DNA from: Coenobita brevimanus
Lineage: Eukaryota; Arthropoda; Malacostraca; Decapoda; Coenobitidae
Length of the DNA: 64,000 nt
Assembly (NCBI GenBank): GCA_032717465.1
Contig: CM064732.1
Coordinates: 19,145,139 to 19,209,138 of the forward strand
Direction: 5' to 3'
Position numbers and translations under genes: made by a program. Below, in pieces: positions 60,443 to 64,000 of the stretch. The stretch's first letter is position 1, and the number at the start of each line of letters is the position of its first letter. The notes under the pieces were generated by a model. The model saw only the letters and a program-made list of their open reading frames with translations. It made no database searches and was not told the origin of the DNA.

Positions 60443-60554
60443 TAAAAAAGTGTAGGTACCAAGCACTGACAAACATGTCAAAACTAGAGAAAATGCCATT
60501 CTGGAGGCGTTGCCATCTGCGTGCCAGCAACCCTCACTTTTTTCTGTAGAAGAT
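60443..60554 (+). repeat. Left terminal inverted repeat of the 3.2-kb unit
   Basis: Pairs with 63,500-63,618 in inverse orientation. Confidence 0.85.
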
Positions 60555-60774
60555 CATTTTTTGATGATTACAGGTACACTTGGTCTCTGGTGATAAATTT
60601 ATGCTTATGGTTCCAGTTGTACAGCAAGTTCTGCGATGAATTTGATGTTTTCTTTCAACTTCTTACTAGTTGTACTACAATACTTACATGAGGAATTGAA
60701 ATGGACACCCATGTTTGTCGTGAATCAGTCATTTATTCGAGGAATATCGGCACTATATCAGATGCCATAGTTTT

Positions 60775-62995
60775 TATACAAACTGATTCTTCACTTCAAA
60801 TTTGTTTATAAGTTTTTGTGATTTGATTCTCTGATGGATGAATCTGTTTCTTCTCTTGAACTCAGCCACATTTGCTGAAGCCTCCATCACTAGCTTACAG
60901 TAACAAGCCGCTCAACTCTCTGATTATGACACGGGTATTCAAGCTCAAGTGGTTGGTGCAGGATCTCTTCAATTTCTGAGTCTGAAAAATTCCCGTTGGC
61001 AGGTGGTGTTGTATGTCTGGTGATTTCACATTTGTCATGCGGTGATATGACTCAGCTTCGACATGTATCTCTGGTGTGTTGAAAGTCCTCACTTCTTCGG
61101 CTTCCAGGTTCTTGTTCTGAAGAGTTTTTATGAGTTCCATTGCTTCTCTGTGAATCTCTTCATGGTCATTGCCCAGCATAGCCAGCAGGCTGTTCTTATG
61201 ATGTGCAAAGAATGAGTTCCTCCTGACCACTTTCAGAGCGACATTCTGGACCTCTGCGTTTGGTAAATTCCCAGTCCGAAAGACAAATTGATGATAGTTC
61301 CTTGCTCCATCAGTCAGCCTGCAGTTGCATTTGATGTTGAACCATGTGGGAAAGTACTCCAAGATACAAAACTCTACCACTAAAACCAGACCGACAGAAG
61401 GTTTCTCAACTGACACATAGTGCTGTAGGATTCAGCACCCAAGAGTCAACCATCGTGAGTGTACAATCAGACCAACTTCAAGGAGCCATAGGTCATTTTC
61501 CACCAATCCTGAAATCACAGCTCTGCAGATTCTGTAGCTGAAGTGTTGGTCTGTGCTCAGATCATCAATTGCAGACTCAGGTAATTCAGGGAATTTTGGA
61601 CTGGGCACACTTCGGAACCCCACAAATGCCCAACCAGTCACTGTGCCATTCAGTTGTTTGCCGATGGGGCCCGCAAATCTGGACTGTTTGTGGTGCCGTC
61701 GATGTAGGCAAATAAATGTCGCAATTGCAATTCATCTGTATGCAATAGACAAATAACCCACTGTAGTGGATTCTTCATCATCTTCTCAAGAGCCCATATG
61801 CAACCATTATGCCGTCCTGTCATAGTAGCTGTTCCATCAAGCCCAACAACTGCCAATGTAGCTTCCAATTAGATGCTTTTAACGGCATCGTAAACAGCCT
61901 GAGCGATTGTCCCACCTCTTCCATCACTGGACTATTGGTGAGTTAAATAATAACTACTAGGTTCTCGAACTACACTGTAATGTTCCTCCAACTGAAGGGT
62001 CCTGTACTTCTCATTTGTTCCTTCCAGTATCATCAATGTTGCATCTTTTCGACTGTCCAGACAAATGTTGCAGAGAAGCTTGAAATTTGCTTCTTCTTCT
62101 CTTTGTATATGCTCCCTATATTTATCACGTTGCCTACGCAACTTGCTGAGGTCAATGGCATGTCTTCTATCATAATCATTTATGGTGCCCATATCTTTCA
62201 ACATGCTATTAGCGATTGCACCAGCAGCTCTGTCAGACACCTGATATTACTCACACATCATAGTAAGGGTCTTCCACTCCGTCCAATTCTGCTCGCTGCA
62301 TTGCTCAGAAACACCTGGTGCAAATTCTGAAATTACTGATATTTCCGCTGCCATTGTAGATAGTGAATCATCAGACAAGTAACCAGATCCGGGTGGTTGG
62401 TCACTTAAGGAGAAGGCAGATGTCAGAGCAGATCCAGATGCAGTTGTCCATTATTTAGATGCAGGAACAGATGTAGATGCAGGTGCATGAGGCGACATCT
62501 GGATGAATGTTTCATCAGATGGAATCAACGGCACTACAACATCCAGGCATTGACTGATGCTAGCACTCTTCTGGTCTTCATAGAAGGTGAAGTCTTCTTC
62601 AGTCATCATCAATTTGTACTCCTTCTCCGAATTCTTCCATTGGTTTTCATCCTTACAAAATATGTCGAACAAATCATCAATGTCCTTCATAAACTCTGCT
62701 TCATTTGTCAAAAAATGTTCCACTTCGTTTCTTCTTGGGCCATCTGTCGAGTGAACTGAATGACGATATTAGTTTCTGGATCTTCTTCGATATTGTCAAC
62801 TGATGAAGAGGGTAAACATTACACCATACCCATCCATCGTGAAGCTCGTTTGTGGCACTGTCAGTGACACTAACCATCCAGAAGTTCTTGGAGTGCAAAA
62901 TTCTCTCAGTGACTTGCCTCTTAGTTGGGAGGATGTCTGGTGGGAAATTTTTGATGTTGCTGAATGTTTGACCACTATGCAGTTCCTTGGCATTT
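60775..62995 (-). pseudogene. Uncharacterised arthropod-type protein, possible transposase, decayed
   Basis: Minus-strand blocks in order: VSDRAAGAIANSMLKDMG (62,238 on), DLSKLRRQRDKYREHI, DSRKDATLMILEG, EEHYSVVREPSSYYLTHQ (to 61,932), VVGLDGTATMTGRHNG and LQWVICLLHTDELQLRHLF (61,868-61,650). A frame change follows: DDLSTDQHFSYRICRAV, VHSRWLTLG, FPTWFNIKCN (61,641-61,320), RRNSFFAHHKNSLLAMLGND, then ASANVAEFKRRNRFIHQRI to about 60,775. From memory this order matches proteins annotated only as uncharacterised in many arthropods. Conserved Asp, His and Glu sites suggest an RNase H-like catalytic fold, which is inference. At least four stops and two frameshifts are present, so this copy is dead. 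An N-terminal region (62,993-62,451) is less certain. Confidence 0.72.
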
Positions 62996-63028
62996 GTTAC
63001 ATTATTCCTATATGTTAGTTGTGGAGCG

Positions 63029-63260
63029 TGACTCTGAGGGTGTCATTATCGTGCCCTGGCAACCTACCCTTCAAAAGTGCGTCTGATTTCGTGTATACTA
63101 TGAGACGCATGTGAATCGTACATAATATGACCGTGCATAATAATACTCCTGCATAATATATTCGTGCATAATAGTAAGATTAGTGTACAATATGATACGA
63201 AATCGGACGCACTTTTGAATGGTTGGTTGCCAGGGTACGATAATGACAACCTCAGAGTCA
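63029..63260. mobile_element. 232-bp MITE with about 70-bp inverted ends
   Basis: TGACTCTGAGG, TGTCATTATCGT, CCCTGGCAACC, TTCAAAAGTGCGTC and GATTTCGT occur in order from 63,029 and again, inverted, from 63,260. The short centre repeats (C)GTGCATAATA and CTGCATAATAT. Flanks TGTGGAGCG and TGTGCTGCG agree at 7 of 9 positions, suggesting an eroded 9-bp target duplication of Mutator type. It lies inside the 3.2-kb unit, upstream of its coding region. Confidence 0.85.
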
Positions 63261-63499
63261 TGTGCTGCGACTATAGTCTCCATTATTGAATACCAATACG
63301 GATAACATTGGCATATATGAGCCTTTGATGAACAATAACACATTTCACCAATACCTGCAAGACAAAGCAACACAATATTTAGGATGAGGCCCAACATATT
63401 ATGCAGCTGAAATCATTTGTGCAAAATTTCAGCTGAAAATCACAATCTCAAAGCGGTTAATTCTGATTATAACTATTTTTTTAAATTTCCCGTAGTTGA

Positions 63500-63618
63500 C
63501 GACTCTTCTAGAGGAATAGAGTGAGGGTTGCTGGCATGCAGAAGATGGCACAGCCCCCCAAATGGCATTTCCTTTAGTTTTAACATGTTTGCCAAAGTTT
63601 AGTACCTACACTTTTTTA
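63500..63618 (-). repeat. Right terminal inverted repeat of the 3.2-kb unit
   Basis: Reverse-complement partner of 60,443-60,554. Confidence 0.85.
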
Positions 63619-64000
63619 GAACTGAAGAAAAAAAAATTTCACCCCACCCTAATCCATATATGTACATAAAGTCATAAGAAAAAGTATCGTTGCCCACAGG
63701 AATGCTCGATACGAAACGAACGTTAGCTGGGCTATGGGGGCGGGTCCTTGCTGTTTGCCCCTCCCCTATCTAGTGTTGCCATATCACAATCCCATTACAA
63801 GAGTTGGAATAATGAGCAAGAATGAGCCATATGGCAGGGAAATATATAGGACGTGTTTGCATTACCCAGAGCGGCCCGCCGGGATTGATAATGAAACTGG
63901 GCAGGTTTATTATTTTCCTACTATTCAACACTTATTATCTATGGAATACAACAAATAAATTATTTTGAAGGGTGTTAAATCTATAGGCATCGACTTTTTT
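63619..64000. other. Unassigned DNA
   Basis: A 74-codon plus-strand frame at 63,734-63,958 has no recognisable motif. No feature is supported. Confidence 0.4.

Larger units (their letters stand above)
60443..63618 (-). mobile_element. DNA-transposon-like unit with about 115-bp terminal inverted repeats
   Basis: The left end (60,443-60,554) reads TAAAAAAGTGTAGGTACC, AAACATGTCAAAACTA, AAATGCCATT, TGCCATCT, GCCAGCAACCCTCACT and CTGTAGAAGA. The reverse complement of 63,618-63,500 reads TAAAAAAGTGTAGGTACT, AAACATGTTAAAACTA, AAATGCCATT, TGCCATCT, GCCAGCAACCCTCACT and CTCTAGAAGA, in the same order. Similarity is about 80% by eye over about 115 bp. Between them lies a single decayed protein frame on the minus strand. 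I cannot define the exact termini or a target duplication; the left edge lies within 20 bp of the tail of the family-C LINE. Superfamily unknown. Confidence 0.8.

Noticed and set aside
60895..61416. Reading the 173-codon frame as an intact host gene
   Set aside because: The protein family continues on both sides in other frames with stops, and the whole lies between terminal inverted repeats.

Overview
This window looks like intergenic or heterochromatin-like DNA from an arthropod, most likely a decapod crustacean. The evidence is the very dense long dinucleotide microsatellites, several non-LTR retrotransposon families whose proteins resemble arthropod jockey-, RTE-, CR1- and I-type elements, a DD41D mariner element, and a minisatellite built from CCTAA/TTAGG-like pentamers (the common arthropod telomere word). 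I assign the organism from general family knowledge, not a search. I found no convincing host gene. Every coding region I can support belongs to a mobile element, and nearly all are broken.

Layout. 1-6.5 kb: microsatellites and unassigned AT-rich DNA. 6.6-8.1 kb: jockey-like LINE fragment (family A, copy 1). 8.8-12.5 kb: a dispersed hairpin-bearing repeat, a degenerate tandem array and a rearranged family-A copy on the minus strand. 12.5-15.7 kb: a 0.5 kb microsatellite, then a complete 1,355-bp mariner with perfect 31-bp inverted ends lying in an RTE-like LINE (family B, copy 1). 18.0-21.4 kb: a near full-length but decayed family-B copy. 26.1-27.7 kb: another family-A copy. 29.6-33.8 kb: hairpin repeat, an inverted-repeat pair, a 42-bp minisatellite and a minus-strand RTE-like LINE (family C, copy 1).

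33.75-42.48 kb is the best-resolved structure: an I-type LINE of about 8.7 kb on the minus strand. It is bounded by an exact 11-bp target duplication and has gag-like ORF1 (three zinc knuckles), endonuclease, reverse transcriptase, RNase H, 5'-UTR tandem repeats and an (AAC)n tail. It is interrupted by a 1,020-bp solo LTR (5-bp target duplication) and a 750-bp piggyBac-like MITE (TTAA duplication). 42.6-54.0 kb: family-A 3' end, divergent tandem arrays carrying TGACCTTTGACC words, purine-rich strand-asymmetric tracts and a decayed CR1-like LINE. 54.8-57.1 kb: a TTAGG-like minisatellite and the only LINE reverse transcriptase frame still open (family A, copy 5). 57.3-60.4 kb: family C, copy 2.

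60.44-63.62 kb holds the most unusual item: a roughly 3.2-kb unit with about 115-bp terminal inverted repeats. It encodes a decayed copy of an uncharacterised protein type that I recall as recurrent in arthropods (motifs GLDGT, LLHTDELQLRHLF, HSRWLTLG), and a second 232-bp inverted-repeat MITE is nested inside it. The features interact mainly by nesting: the insertions date one another, and several LINE tails run into microsatellites.
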